From contig JAWQRO010000476.1 in the NCBI GenBank assembly GCA_033557835.1, positions 1-38,264 of the forward strand: a stretch of 38,264 bases of DNA, in the 5' to 3' direction. The notes beneath the pieces are model-generated. The model was not told the origin of the DNA. It saw nothing but the letters and a program-made list of their open reading frames with translations, and did no database searches. The stretch's first letter is position 1. Each line of letters opens with the position of its first letter. The position numbers and the translations under genes were made by a program. Shown here one piece after another: positions 1 to 11,700 of the stretch. Source of the stretch: Helochares maculicollis (Eukaryota > Arthropoda > Insecta > Coleoptera > Hydrophilidae).

Positions 1-591
1 AACCACGCGACAACATCCACAGAAAAACCGAATATTCACGGAAAAAAAACTCATGCTGTGTATATGGTCGAATCAGCTGGGTGTGGTGTATTACGAGTTG
101 CTTAATCCGAGCGAAACAATCAATGAAACTCTCTACCGAACACAATTGACGAGATAGATACGTGCTTTAAAGGAAAAACGCCATCAATAATATTCTAGAC
201 ACGACAAAATATATCTACACCATGATAATGCTCATTCGTATGTAGCGGTTCTGGTGAAAAACTATTTGAAAATACTTGATTGGGAAGTGTTACCCCACCC
301 GTCGTATTCACCAGACATAGCTCCATCCGACTATTATGTGTTCCGGTCAATGGCACCTGCTCTGTCGGAGCAGCGGTTCACAACATATAAAAATGCCAAA
401 AATTGGGTTGATACGTGGATAGCCTCAAAAGATAAGGAGTTCTTCAGATGTGGAATCCGAATGCTGCCTGAGAGATGGGAAAAGTGGTTGCTACTGATGG
501 ACAATACTTTGAATAAACTTAAATTACCGTTCTGTTACAATAAGTATTCAATTTTTAATAAAAAACGGCGGAAACTTATTTGTACTCCGTA
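1..591 (+). mobile_element. mariner element relic, 3' part, cut by the window edge
   Basis: Decayed Tc1/mariner transposase (DD34D family, Mos1/mauritiana-like wording). The window opens inside the coding region. Around 35-60 there are remains of a KPNIHGKK-type motif. Near 218-238 the catalytic HDNA block can be read (HHDNAHSYV, Asp codon 224-226). At about 295-345 the third catalytic Asp lies in a YSPDIAPSDYYVF block. The C-terminal LPERWEKW signature ends near 488. An in-frame stop precedes the HDNA block and reading shifts frame upstream, so it cannot make active transposase. The open part, 254-637, begins at a GTG and runs past the element. A short inverted-terminal-like end at about 562-590 (ggcggaaacttatttgtact) is followed by TA, the usual mariner target site. 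It lies in the presumed first intron of the minus-strand gene. Confidence 0.85.
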
Positions 592-3500
592 TAATTTGGT
601 GAGAATACTAAATAATCTAGTAGAAGTTTCAGAATAGAAGTGCTGGTTCGGGTTCGTTTCCTTTTATTTTATATAACTTTGAATATTGTTGTGTTTATCA
701 TTGTTTTTTACTTAGAAAGAATAATTCATTTGTGTGAGGTGGCTTCAGCAACACAAACCATTCGGGTTTAGGCGAAGCCCTTCTTCATTTGTTTGTAATG
801 TTATGTTATTACTATTACTTTTAATATTATTAATATTATATGTGTTAAACACAATAAAACAATAGTTTTCCCTTGAAAATGCTACATAGGGTTATTGGTT
901 GTGCGATCAATTGACCTGAAATAAATTAAATTTGAAACAGTTCTATTTGAGTTTCACTAGTAGGCTTTATAGACGCGCTCTTTTTTGGGGACCTGAACCA
1001 GCGTGACAACTTTGTCGAAAATAGGATTGCTAAATAAGGTAACTAACGATAGTGACATCAACAGAATTTGCAGAATTTAAATTTCAATTGCCTCGCTCTT
1101 ATATGTTCGATTTTCAACGATGGTTTCCGATAGTTTGTTTAAAATGAAATATAACAGAGTAACCATTAGGCATCTTTTTTTAAAATGGGAGGTGTAAGAA
1201 TCAAGCAATCATTCTTATACATATGTTTTTCCTTTGGCGTACAATCCATTAGAGACCGTACACCCTACCTACAAGAGATGTTTTAATTCATAAAAAGTGC
1301 CTAATTGAGGCAGTCCTAGTTTCTTTAGAGCCAATAAATTTAAAACTCTTTGTATGTTTTAAAGTTGTTTAATACCTTCCCATAAATATGGACCAACGTA
1401 CATTATGTTAAATGGTTCTGCTCTAGAGACATTGTTGCAGTAGTGCTTCCAGTGTCAGGCATTATTTTATCGATGGTACTACTATTTAAGGAAAATGACA
1501 TTATCTGAACCTTGCACGAAAAATTGATCTATAAAACATGGACAACTTTTGGCAAGTAATTATCAAAAGCAGATTATCTCGAAGTATGCCGTAATATTTT
1601 ACAAATGCAAATTTGCTCTCATAACGACGGGGACGTCCCCCAAAGGATGTTAAAGTAAAACTTCTTGACATTTACAGCCGTCGCGCCAGGCTCAGGCCGA
1701 ACTGTGACTTATACCAGAGATTCTGTGGCCGTAACGTTGCATGTAGGCCCATCATTTACATATATGGCAGTGGTCGAGATGCAAATGCAATTGCGTTATG
1801 TTTTATTAATTAGCCAAGTCGAAATTAATTGGGCATAAGCAATTTAAAGCCACGTCCGATTACAAGATTCCTCGAAAATAATGTGGAGCATTTGCGGTTC
1901 GATGCATTGAATGCTGCTCTGTCTCGCTCATAATCTTCATGAATACCTGACGTCATCCTACCAAACCAACATTCTGTTGCGGTCGCAACAAAGATGACAT
2001 AATTTCGTATTTTTTCAAACTAATAATTCCTCATTACAATGCATGTGATTCCGCCGACACCATCTGTGGCTTAATTTGTGTGTAAACAACAAGTTATCAC
2101 ATTTTATATTTAGACCATTCGAGCACATCTTGCATTGTGCAAGGAAATTCGTGGTCAAAGATCTGGTAGTAATTTGGTCGATTGCTTCACATTCCTCTGA
2201 TAAGGTTCTTTTAAAAAAGAAAAGATCGGCTCGCTGCTGAAAGTGACCTATTTAACAGGAAGTTAATGTACACAATCACTATCGCAACATGTTTTAAACT
2301 GCACTAAAATAAAATTAAACATCTAGTAAAAACATCGTTTAGCTAGCAGTGCAGCGTGTATGTAGTTCGAATGCTACACCAGTCACATATCGGCCATAAA
2401 ATCGATGGAAACGGGGTCGGCCATCTGAAGGCTTTGCGAGCCGAACAAATTTATTATTGCTCTGAAATTTCTGAAAATTTTACGCCGCGCTGGTGAATGT
2501 AATTAAAGAGACTTTTAGGCCAACGCCGGCGATAAGGAAGACCGGTAGTGAGATTGCAACATTATCAAGAACTGTGAAGCATCTATTTCCTTACTGGCCG
2601 TATCAAAATGGAGCTGGTGACTAACATTTCTCAGTGGCGTAGGTAGATTTTGAAAATTGTTTTGAAATGCAAGCCTTCTTGTAGGCGGTTGGAAAGCGAA
2701 TGAGGCTTGAAAATCCTGCACTAGAAGATACTGCAAGTTGCAGCGTTGTGGCAAAATTTGACGTATTCCTGAAATAGCAATTCGTAAAGTCGTGAATTGA
2801 TTGCATATTAATTGTTTCAAACTTCACTGTTAAATTTGTCATTTTGCTTGCAAACGTTCAGGCGCGCCAGCCGCAATGATTCGCATACCTAATGTATTAT
2901 CTTTTTATAAAAAAAATGTTTAATTTAAAAAATCTAATTAAGTGATGTTTACAACGCGTTTGTTGGTTAAAAAAATCATCGCTTGTCCTTAAAGCGCCTT
3001 CATTAATAAAAATGATAAATTCGCCTCTTATAACATACTAATTAGTGAAATTTCATAACTGACACAATTGATAACGCTACAACACACACAGAAACATATT
3101 TAAAAATAATATATTATAATTTGATAAGAAAGTCGCCATCATCGGCATGGCACGCACAAAGATCACCGACTTATCTTGTATAAATTACGCCAAATTAATG
3201 AAATGTAACGTTTTGATTTACATAACATTCAGTTAAATTTAAACCGCTTTAAATTGAAATTGCCAGAGCTTAGTCGCACGGAAAGTGTGCATTTTGAAAT
3301 ACATTGCTCTCAAACAAATAGCAAAAACTTTCAATTACGCAACCTAGGACGCGGATGGCCGTCTTGAACCTTCGAGTAGTCTTCAGAGTGGGGAATGTGA
3401 CCTGAAGACGCGAGACAAGTTTATAAATGACCATCTCTCCTTCTCGGGTTGCAGGATTGCAGATTTAATGCAGTATTCGCCACATCCAAAATTTCTAAAC

Positions 3501-5327
3501 TCGTTTGCGGTCTCCGAAGCACGACCAACGTTCAAAATCGCTTACCTTGTCCGCAGGGTAATATTTTTAGACAAATAACTCTTCCAATTAGATCTGAAGC
3601 AATGGGCTTAAAATAACCATTTCCTCTCGCTATGAATACAAAACGCTTTCCCCTATTAGTCTCAAATTAAGTGTGGTTTTTCCGTTTCAAATACGCAACT
3701 TGCTGCGGCTCTCCCTTGCGTTTCAGGAATTTAAATTAAATACAAGATGCTTCAACTTATTCAAAGGTGCAATTGGGAAATGCTTTAGCTAAAAGCTAAA
3801 ATGCGTGAGACTCTGGCAAGGTACGACCTTCAAAACTAGTCTTAGTTTAAAAATCTGGAGTGCCTTTACTCAACAATCCCCTATAAATATAGGTACTGAA
3901 TAGACGTACGAGCAGATTTTAATAATTAAACAATGAAACACTTCCGGTGTTTTGATCACGTCGATTCGAAATACAATCGATTCATTTTTTGTGGATTTTA
4001 AGGTTCGCAGAAAAGTTCAATTCGGTAGTTCTATTTTCTCGACTTGTTTACTTGAAAACATTTTGCAATCGTGTGAATAAAAAGTAACTCTGCCGATCGT
4101 ACATACCGCAAAAGATAATTCCTATAACAGTCATTTGACAAACTTCATTCCATCACCTCAAACGGTTTAAGAGCTTTTATATTTGCATACGCAACTACAG
4201 GTGGCTTACCAAACTTGATTGAGGAGCCTTAGAAACGTGAAGAACCTTTAAAGTCATGATGTCAAAGTTTTCAGGTTTGCAACACATTCCTTATACATTA
4301 CTTCATATATTACTACAGAATTATAGTAAGCGAAACTTACCATACGAGAATCCACACCTAATGTAACGCAATCTATAATTATTAATATTCAGAGGTACTC
4401 TCATATAGTACATATATTTATACGGAAATGTTGAGTGGAGACCCTCAAGATTTTTTAGTTTTGATATTTTATATGCCGGTGATATATTTTTATAACAAAA
4501 TATAATTGTTCCTACATTTATAGCTGAATACCACAACAGTATTTATTTTATTTCTACCAGAATTGAAAATAGGGTTTAAAAACAATAGTAGCAAAAAACG
4601 ACGGTGTCGTTCGCAATCGAAATAATATAATTATAAAGCTAATTTCACGGTTTCTATTGATTCTGCAATATTCTTATCGGAAATCTTGCATAAAAGGTTC
4701 AATTTTTATAACAATTTTTTATTAACCCATTTTTGACAAGTCACAAGAAGGTATACCAGTATTTTTTACTTTAAGTTAAGTGTTATTTTCAAAATAGTAT
4801 CACTGTTTGAATTGTGCTGTACTTGTATGGTTACAATGCGATATTCTGACATCAAATATGTATTGTTTTATTATTATAGAAATCAATTCGAACTTTCTTG
4901 ATGATCCTGTTTCAACTTATGGTTATCACAATTTCCTTCCTGGTGCTATAGCTGAAATTGAAACGACGATCATCTAGTCGTTATATTTCCAAAAGTTGAC
5001 ATTTTTATTGATACAAAGGAATTGAATGAAAATTTAATTCTATTTGTAAATATGCCAAATGATGTGGCTGGGAAAAATAAAGTACTAAAAATGTTCAGAT
5101 AGGAACACTAGAGACCATGAGGTGCTTTCTAGCATCCAAAAACGCTTGGAAAATGGAAACATAAATAAAATTGTCTGCAATTGGGCTTCAGTGAAGCGAG
5201 TTTTTCAAAAATGGAATTTTGGTAGTAATTTGAAAGAATTTACTCTGCATAACGTGACTTTCGCCTTGGGTGCTTTAAATTCAGTTGAAATATTCGAAAC
5301 ATTGTTTGGCGATTCAACTATGAATAC
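592..5327. other. AT-rich non-coding stretch, no gene recognised
   Basis: I see no convincing gene here. It holds a perfect 12-bp palindrome GGGGACGTCCCC at 1629-1640 and an unassigned minus-strand ORF at 2515-2820 (listed separately). A 78-codon + strand ORF at 5122-5358 runs into the left terminal repeat of the next mariner. Its first 70 or so residues could be older sequence interrupted by that insertion, but I cannot assign them. If the minus-strand exon at 20.6 kb is collagen alpha-1(IV), this whole stretch is intron or flank of that gene. Confidence 0.5.
2515..2820 (-). other. unassigned minus-strand ORF, possible exon
   Basis: A 101-codon open frame on the minus strand has mixed, non-low-complexity composition: Gln- and Leu-rich, with segments such as FQPPTRRLAFQNN. 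A splice-acceptor-like TATTTCAG followed by GAATACG lies in it at about 2768-2775, so the part from about 2767 down to the stop at 2515 could be a terminal exon. I recognise no domain and no collagen Gly-X-Y pattern. It may equally be chance or a piece of an unknown transposon. Confidence 0.12.
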
Positions 5328-5363
5328 TAGGTTGCTTAATAAGTTTTCGGTTCCATAAGAAAA
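5328..5363 (+). repeat. left terminal inverted repeat of the mariner
   Basis: About 36 nt. It aligns to the reverse complement of 6483-6519 with a handful of mismatches and one single-base gap. The shared pieces are TAGGTTG, AATAA, TTTT, CGGTTC and TAAGAAAA. Confidence 0.8.
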
Positions 5364-5500
5364 GACGTTGCTACTAGCCAAAAGTTTTTTTATGTTGTTA
5401 CACTCTTCATATGAATATATGTGAAGTTTCATTTCAAAGTGTCAATTCTTTGTTTGCTTCCAAGCTATTTAATATCGACTAATCACAGTAATTTTTTTCA

Positions 5501-6450
5501 ATGGAAAAAGCAAATATGTTTTTATTTTTAGACGGTTTAAAAGAAAAGGAAATTTATGAGCGTATGCTGAAAGTATGTCTGGACTGTTTGACTTCAATTA
5601 GTACAGTAGAAAGATGGGTTTTTGAATTGAAACTTGATCGTACAAGCCTTGAATATGATCCACGTCAAACACGTCCAAAAACAGCGATAATACCAGAAAT
5701 CGTAGCAAAAGTACAGGATATCGTATTGGGAATTTAGGAATATCATTTGATAGTGTAATCAATATTTTGACTGAAATATTGGATGCTGCATTCGCTAACA
5801 ATGGAAAAAAATCACATTTGAATGTGACTTTCTCAGCAACATTTAGAGCGTTTTCAAAAGAATAAAGTGGATTTTGTGCGTCAGTCTATCATTATGGATG
5901 AGAAATGGGTCTAACACCATGATCTTGAATCAAGATAACAGGCTAAAGAGTGGTAGCGGTTTCGGTCCGAAATGAGTTCGTGTCCAGAAATCGGTCAAAA
6001 AGTTGTTCAGTTTTTTAGGATGCGAAAGAAATTTTGTTTGTAAATTACTTATAGACTGGTAAAACAACAAATTCTTAATATTATTGTAACCTTTTAGACC
6101 AACTGAAGTTAAAAAATGTGTAAAAAAGAACCGATTTACAGAAGAAAAATCCTTTTTCGCCAGGACAATGCACCGTGTCACAGTAGCATTTTGACAATGG
6201 CTAAAATCCATGAATTAAAATTCTAATTGTTAGAACATCCACCGTATTCACCAGATCTGGCTTCTAGTGACTTCTATCTCTATACGAACATAAAAAAATT
6301 CATGCGTGGAAATTTTTTTCATCAAATGAGGTCATAGCAAATGTGGAAGCGTATTTCGTAGCACTTCCATAATTTCAATTCAGAAATGGAATTCATGATT
6401 TGGAAGTTCTTTTGAACATGTGTATTGATGCTCAGGGAAACTGTACTAAA
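5501..6450 (+). pseudogene. mariner transposase pseudogene
   Basis: The start ATG is at 5501 (MEKANMFLFLDGLKEKE). An intact 78-codon N-terminal stretch carries the paired helix-turn-helix region, including STVERWVFELK and the basic RQTRPKTA segment at about residues 36-63. After codon 78 a stop (about 5736) and frameshifts break it. Recognisable downstream pieces in shifting frames are SVINILTEIL (about 5752-5782), the first catalytic region at about 5895 (ITMDETW region changed to IIMDEKWV), FRQDNAPCHSS (second Asp, about 6159-6190), and PPYSPDLASSDFYLY (third Asp, about 6240-6285). Several in-frame stops are visible, so the protein is dead. Confidence 0.82.
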
Positions 6451-6482
6451 TAATAAAGTGTATTTCAGACTATAAACTGTGT

Positions 6483-6519
6483 TTTTCTTACCGAACCGCA
6501 AAATTTATTGGACAACCTA
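6483..6519 (-). repeat. right terminal inverted repeat of the mariner
   Basis: Counterpart of 5328-5363 in inverted orientation. It ends in ggacaaccta and is followed by a TA at 6521-6522. Confidence 0.8.
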
Positions 6520-6522
6520 ATA

Positions 6523-8569
6523 TATTGTCCAACAAACTCTTGTATATGCAATTTAAAACAATCCAGATGATTTTCTTCGTTACAGGAGAATAGATAAAAA
6601 CTTTCATTGCTATTCTTTTTCTGTCGAGTTACTATAAACTTCCGTAAGAAAGAATGTATTGGTGCAATGCTGGGGATCTTGGTATAGAAATTGTGTCTAC
6701 AACTACGTTTAGAAACTAGTAAATCAAGTAACGTATATTTTTTGACAATTTTATGGTTGATATCATCGAGAAGACGTTCAAACTTGTCCCACTAATGAAC
6801 ATTCGAAATAAGAAATTCAAACAAAGCATTTCTATAATTGCATAGCAATTGACGAGGCCATGGTATGTTATGTTGACTCATTTGGCAAAGCATTAAATGA
6901 GAACCAACAAGATTTAATTATAAAAATTAGGTGTTAGCAAGTTTCCATAATTCTGCTATAACTTTGTGAAAGATACAACAAGAAACCCCCTTGGTTACAT
7001 TAGACGGCAATGTAGTCTTGAACCTTTTAGAAAATGCAGAAGTTTAGTCAAAATATGACCAAAAGAGGCCTAAGGACAACAACAGCGATTAGAGCATAGT
7101 GAATTTCTAAATGTCTGTTAGAATCACCGAAGGTATTTTTAAACAAAACCGAAAAGTGCTTTTTATTTTTAGTTTGATACAATCAATAAACTATTTGTGG
7201 TGTTTTGGGCCGGCACAACTGTAATCAAGGTGACCACAAACTAGTCTTTTGTAAAGTAAAAAATGGCCAAGAAAAGACCAATAATTAACTTCTCAGCCAC
7301 AGCTCTTCAAAATATATAACAACAGTGATCAATTTGTGACCATTTATTAAAATGTTGTTCATAGCAAGAACTGGTGGTGGGTACCTTTTCCCTATATGTG
7401 GGACTTAAGAATGTCGAAGACATGGAAACTGTACCAACTATCATCCGGGAAAAAATTACTCAATTGGAGTTCACAAGGTATATTGTACTGTATTATGTAC
7501 TTAGAGGAAATAAGACACGACGCAGAAAATCGTAACTTCCGCAGAGTATACAATTTGATGATACAAGACATTTATCACAAAGAATTAAAAACCTCTTCAT
7601 TATCACATATGCCACTCAAGAATCAGATAAATTTGTAAAAACTATAAACAAAGATTGTGCATAGAATAGAATTGATTTGAAGTATATCACACTCAATGAA
7701 TCTAGATTCCCTCGGTGTACCCACCCGAGTATGCCAATTTTTTCATATCTTTTTAAAAATAAAAGTTTTTTGTGCTATGTTATTCATCACCCTTATATAA
7801 ATAAATATTTTTATAATAAAATGTATGTTCTTTTTTCTGTGTTTGAGTTTAGGCAAAAATGAGTTAAAAAGCCATTTCAAGTACTTCGTTTCACTTAAAA
7901 TTTCATTCGTAAGAGTTTTCAACGAGTTTTACATATAAGAAATTTCAACTAAATATGCCAAATTTCATTGTTCTACATCAAATGGTCTGATCATTATCTT
8001 GTTTACATACGCATGACATGCCAAAGTGGTCGAAATGGATTTAAATACTTACAGATCCGTCAAAATCAGGGAGTCAAATTATATCATGATTGCAATAACC
8101 TACTTTTTAGACTATATGGGAATGGAAAAACAAATATCTATGAGCTTAAATTGCCATCATATAATGTTACCTTGAAAACTATTCATTTTAAGCTTACAAG
8201 CTATAAGTTTGGTGAGCTTTAAGTTGACTGTATTTTTATTGAGACCAGGTTCAACTTGCAGGCCGAACTGACTGAGAACTTCCATCTTAAACAGCATGTA
8301 TAAAGAACAGCGACTCTGCGGTATGTGCATGTGTTCCAGAACTTCTTCAGCAGCACTGCCTCCTGTTGGAGTAGGCGTTCATTGCGCGCGTAAGCGAGGT
8401 GGCTATCTTAAACTTAGGTCGCATCTGCATGAACTATAAATAAAAAAGGCCGAGTATTTTTACTCATCTTGTTTATTTTGAAGACAAAGCAAAGCTCCAA
8501 GAAGTTATCAATTGCATCAACTGGTTTGGAGGCACGTGCGGCTTGCTTTTACTCTTCTAAAATTACTGG
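6523..8569. other. AT-rich stretch, no gene recognised
   Basis: Open frames here (for example 7396-7638, 80 codons, and 7968-8222, 84 codons, + strand) show no motif I know, no splice structure and no paralogue elsewhere in the window. The stretch 8230-8570 is less AT-rich and might be the start of the element suspected at 8.6 kb. Confidence 0.4.
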
Positions 8570-8740
8570 CCGTGAAATGGACGCGTGAGTGACGTGATGG
8601 ACGCGAGCGGGATGCGGCCGAATGAACGGGTTGACACTTGAAGATTTCGTTGATTGGTGTCTTATTACCGACGAGGAAATCGTGTGGAACAACCGAAAGC
8701 AATTAGCGGCTAGTTGGATGCTCCTTTGGAATATATAATT
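8570..8740 (+). mobile_element. possible pogo/Tigger-like transposase scrap
   Basis: A short + strand reading beginning at the ATG near 8621 gives MNGLTLEDFVDWCLITDEEI and stops at about 8740. The combination LTLEDFVD followed by ITDEEIV resembles the acidic C-terminal tail of pogo/Tigger/jerky DDE transposases (typically a ..DFVDID..LTDEEIV pattern). This is a motif-level resemblance only. No catalytic residues or terminal repeats were found. The opposite-strand ORF at 8549-8845 overlaps it and is probably a shadow. Confidence 0.2.
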
Positions 8741-11700
8741 TTTGGAATGCGGCTCGTTGATACTTTTCACACCTCCGGTGCGATAACCATGGTTACTCCT
8801 CCCATCCCGAATGATTTTTGAAGAGAAAATTAAATGATACGGCATATTTTATAAATTCTATTTAACTATTATATTTCCAGGTGATTTCGACAAATAGCCG
8901 TGACTGACAATTTGCATGTCTTGCACGGTAAAGATAATACTGACGAATTGTTGAAGTAAGAACGTTGATGGTGTAGTAAAGAAAATTCATTATGTTCCAT
9001 GATTTATGAGCTATAAACATTATAGTTCCAGCATTTAGAGTCTTTATTATAATTAGTATACTATACTTTGCAAACCGTTACTGCAAGGACGGGACCAAGG
9101 GGCGGCATAAAACAAACTTCGAAACTTTAAATGCTTCCTAGTAAAACTAAATGGGTCTGAATATATACTTTTACTCTTTCTTAGTGTTTCTAGATATTTA
9201 TATCTCACCAAACTCATCAGATCATTTTTGAAAATCAATCTATGATTATTCTTGGATACAAAGTTTCATAAAAATTATCGACCAACCGCATAATGTAGCT
9301 CAAGCATCGGCTGCACAACATCAGCGAAATAAAATACTTCTGTCAATTTTGCACCGTAAGACTGAATAGAGACAATACTTCTCGTCTTCAGAGTGCAATA
9401 GATCGGCTAAAAATGAGTTTAATAAGCAGTTTCAATAACATTAAGTAGACTCAGATACATTTTTGCAAGCATTTCGATAAAAACGTAGTTTTTTACATGG
9501 ATCCTAAAGTTTTGTAAAACAAATTAAAGATGTTATAGCGAATTTTAAGAGTTATTTTTGTTTTTGTTAAAAGCAAAGATTGTTGGCACATATGGTAAAG
9601 CAGACAGACTTAACTCGATTACAACGTGCTTTTTTTAATATACAATGTCAAATATTAATAAATCAACAAACGATAAAATATAAGTTCATTAAAAAATAAA
9701 AAGTGCAACAATGCTTCGTGCTGAACGATATTATTTTAATTTCCGGAAGTCAGATCCAGAAAATGAATTCTATCGAATACTACGAAGGAAACAAAAACAA
9801 ATATGTATTTAAAACTATGTTTTATTGCAAATCCCATTTGGAATTAGTTAGCCTTATGCCAAATCTACAAGAGACAGTACACGCAACTCATGTCAGTCTA
9901 GCAAATTATTTGCAAACTTTCTTATTTTCAAAAATATGGCACCCTTTCCTTATAGCATTTCGATAATTAATAACAAATGCTCAGCCCTTGAGGAATTTTT
10001 TTACTCTTCGTTGTTTACAAAGATCACAAAAGATTAAATGATCAACATTCAGGTTAGTCTGAATGAACATTGCTGTTGAATTAACATAATAGATTACATA
10101 ATTCCGTGTGGGCTGTATTAGGCACTTTGCATTCAGACTACACTTATGCCAGACGATTTTTTAAACTTGCATCAGACGCCTCTACATTTATCAAATTATA
10201 TAAAAAAAAATTCTTTACCGTTTAATGCCTGTAATTTTATAAGCTCGCTAAACCAATTCAACAATTCAAAGAACGCAAATGTTTTTTGGTTTAACTATGT
10301 ACATATTTATCTCATAACTATTTTTTTATTTAATTTCAAACCCAAGCTTTTTTTATTATTCTTCAAGCCGCTCAAGCAAAGGTTTTTACATTTACCATTC
10401 CTGCATACTTTAGTATTATAGTGAAGAGAAGATATTATTACCAAGTGCAACATTTTCATATTTTCACGCGTTTAGCAGATTCCATTTTCATCCATGTTTA
10501 TCATTTTTAATAATATGTATATGTTAATTGTCAATTATCTGAAATAAACTGGACAGTTATTAAGTTGTAATTTTGTGCATTCTTAAGAAATCACTAAAAA
10601 TGAGCGTTACGAAAATGTTGAATTAATCAGAGTACCGAAAATGCGTTTCTTTTTGTTAATTTGTTATTATGTATAACGGCGCATGGGAAACAAAAACCGG
10701 AAGTGGGATTAGATACTTGTTTTGTTTGAGCTTAAGCTCTGCATTTTCATATGCAAATTTTATCCAGAAATGTCCCATCTCTTTCGCGATTCTAAATCTT
10801 TCTGATTTTGCTCTCTTATAGAATAGATATTTTCTTTAAATAACGTGTGGGCATAGTAAAAAAACAAAATCTCGAAGATGCGATCTTTTTGAAATAATTT
10901 CTCACGCTTCAATGATCATTAAAATATAGTTAAACTACCATGTGATACTTTTATAAAATTTTCTACTTTTGTTCAAAAAAACTATAATCTAGAATGGTCC
11001 TTTCTTCCATAAGTAATGCACAATTGGAAATTTATACTAGAGCCACAAATAGTTGTAGTAGCAAAGTTAAACAATAATAATTCTCTAGGTTTGTGTTTTG
11101 TACATATTCTAAATTTCGTTGTTAGTCAATACATTTTTTAAATTATATTGCGCATCTGGTAACGCGCAATATTGAGCCAAATTTTTATTTAGTGTTATCA
11201 AAACCTAAATTGATATTTAATTTATTATTAGTTAAATTTGGTTATTAAAAATGTGAATACTTTTCAAATAATAGTAACCTAAAATATAAATTCTCGTAAT
11301 CGCTCTTTCGTATTCTAAATTCATCTATATTGATATAATCCCATCAACTAAGTCATTTATACTGGGCGTTTTTACTAATTCTCTTTTCGCATACAGAAAA
11401 ATCAATCCAAATATATTATTTTAGCATGTTTTGTTGTACCTCAAATTCTAAATAAGCTCCTACAGGCAATGGAGCACAGCGTTTATGATATAGGTATCAA
11501 ATTTATTTGATATATAATGTAAAACCTCGAGACCACTACTCGCTATAAACCTTAATACAACAAAATTTTTCAAGTTTAAACTTACAAACTGGTTTCATAT
11601 TCTCTCTCTAATAAATTGCCTTGAAATGTAATTAAAAGGAAAAATTACTTATTATGAAAATTTCCAAAATAAATAATTCTCATCGCTATATAATATTATT

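Larger units (their letters stand above)
5328..6519 (+). mobile_element. near full-length mariner element with both terminal inverted repeats
   Basis: About 1.19 kb long and bounded by matching terminal inverted repeats. The left end begins taggttgcttaataagtttt. The right end, read on the opposite strand, begins taggttgtccaataaatttt. Both continue with a CGGTTC..TAAGAAAA block. TA dinucleotides sit at the ends, as mariners require. The size, UTR lengths and coding order (helix-turn-helix region, HDNA-type block, final Asp block) match a complete but dead mariner. The family differs from the relic at 1-591: the ends and the protein look closer to the cecropia/irritans side, judged from memory only. 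Confidence 0.85.

Noticed and set aside
1629..1640. GGGGACGTCCCC palindrome
   Set aside because: Perfect but short and isolated, with no supporting context; noted only in the gap entry.
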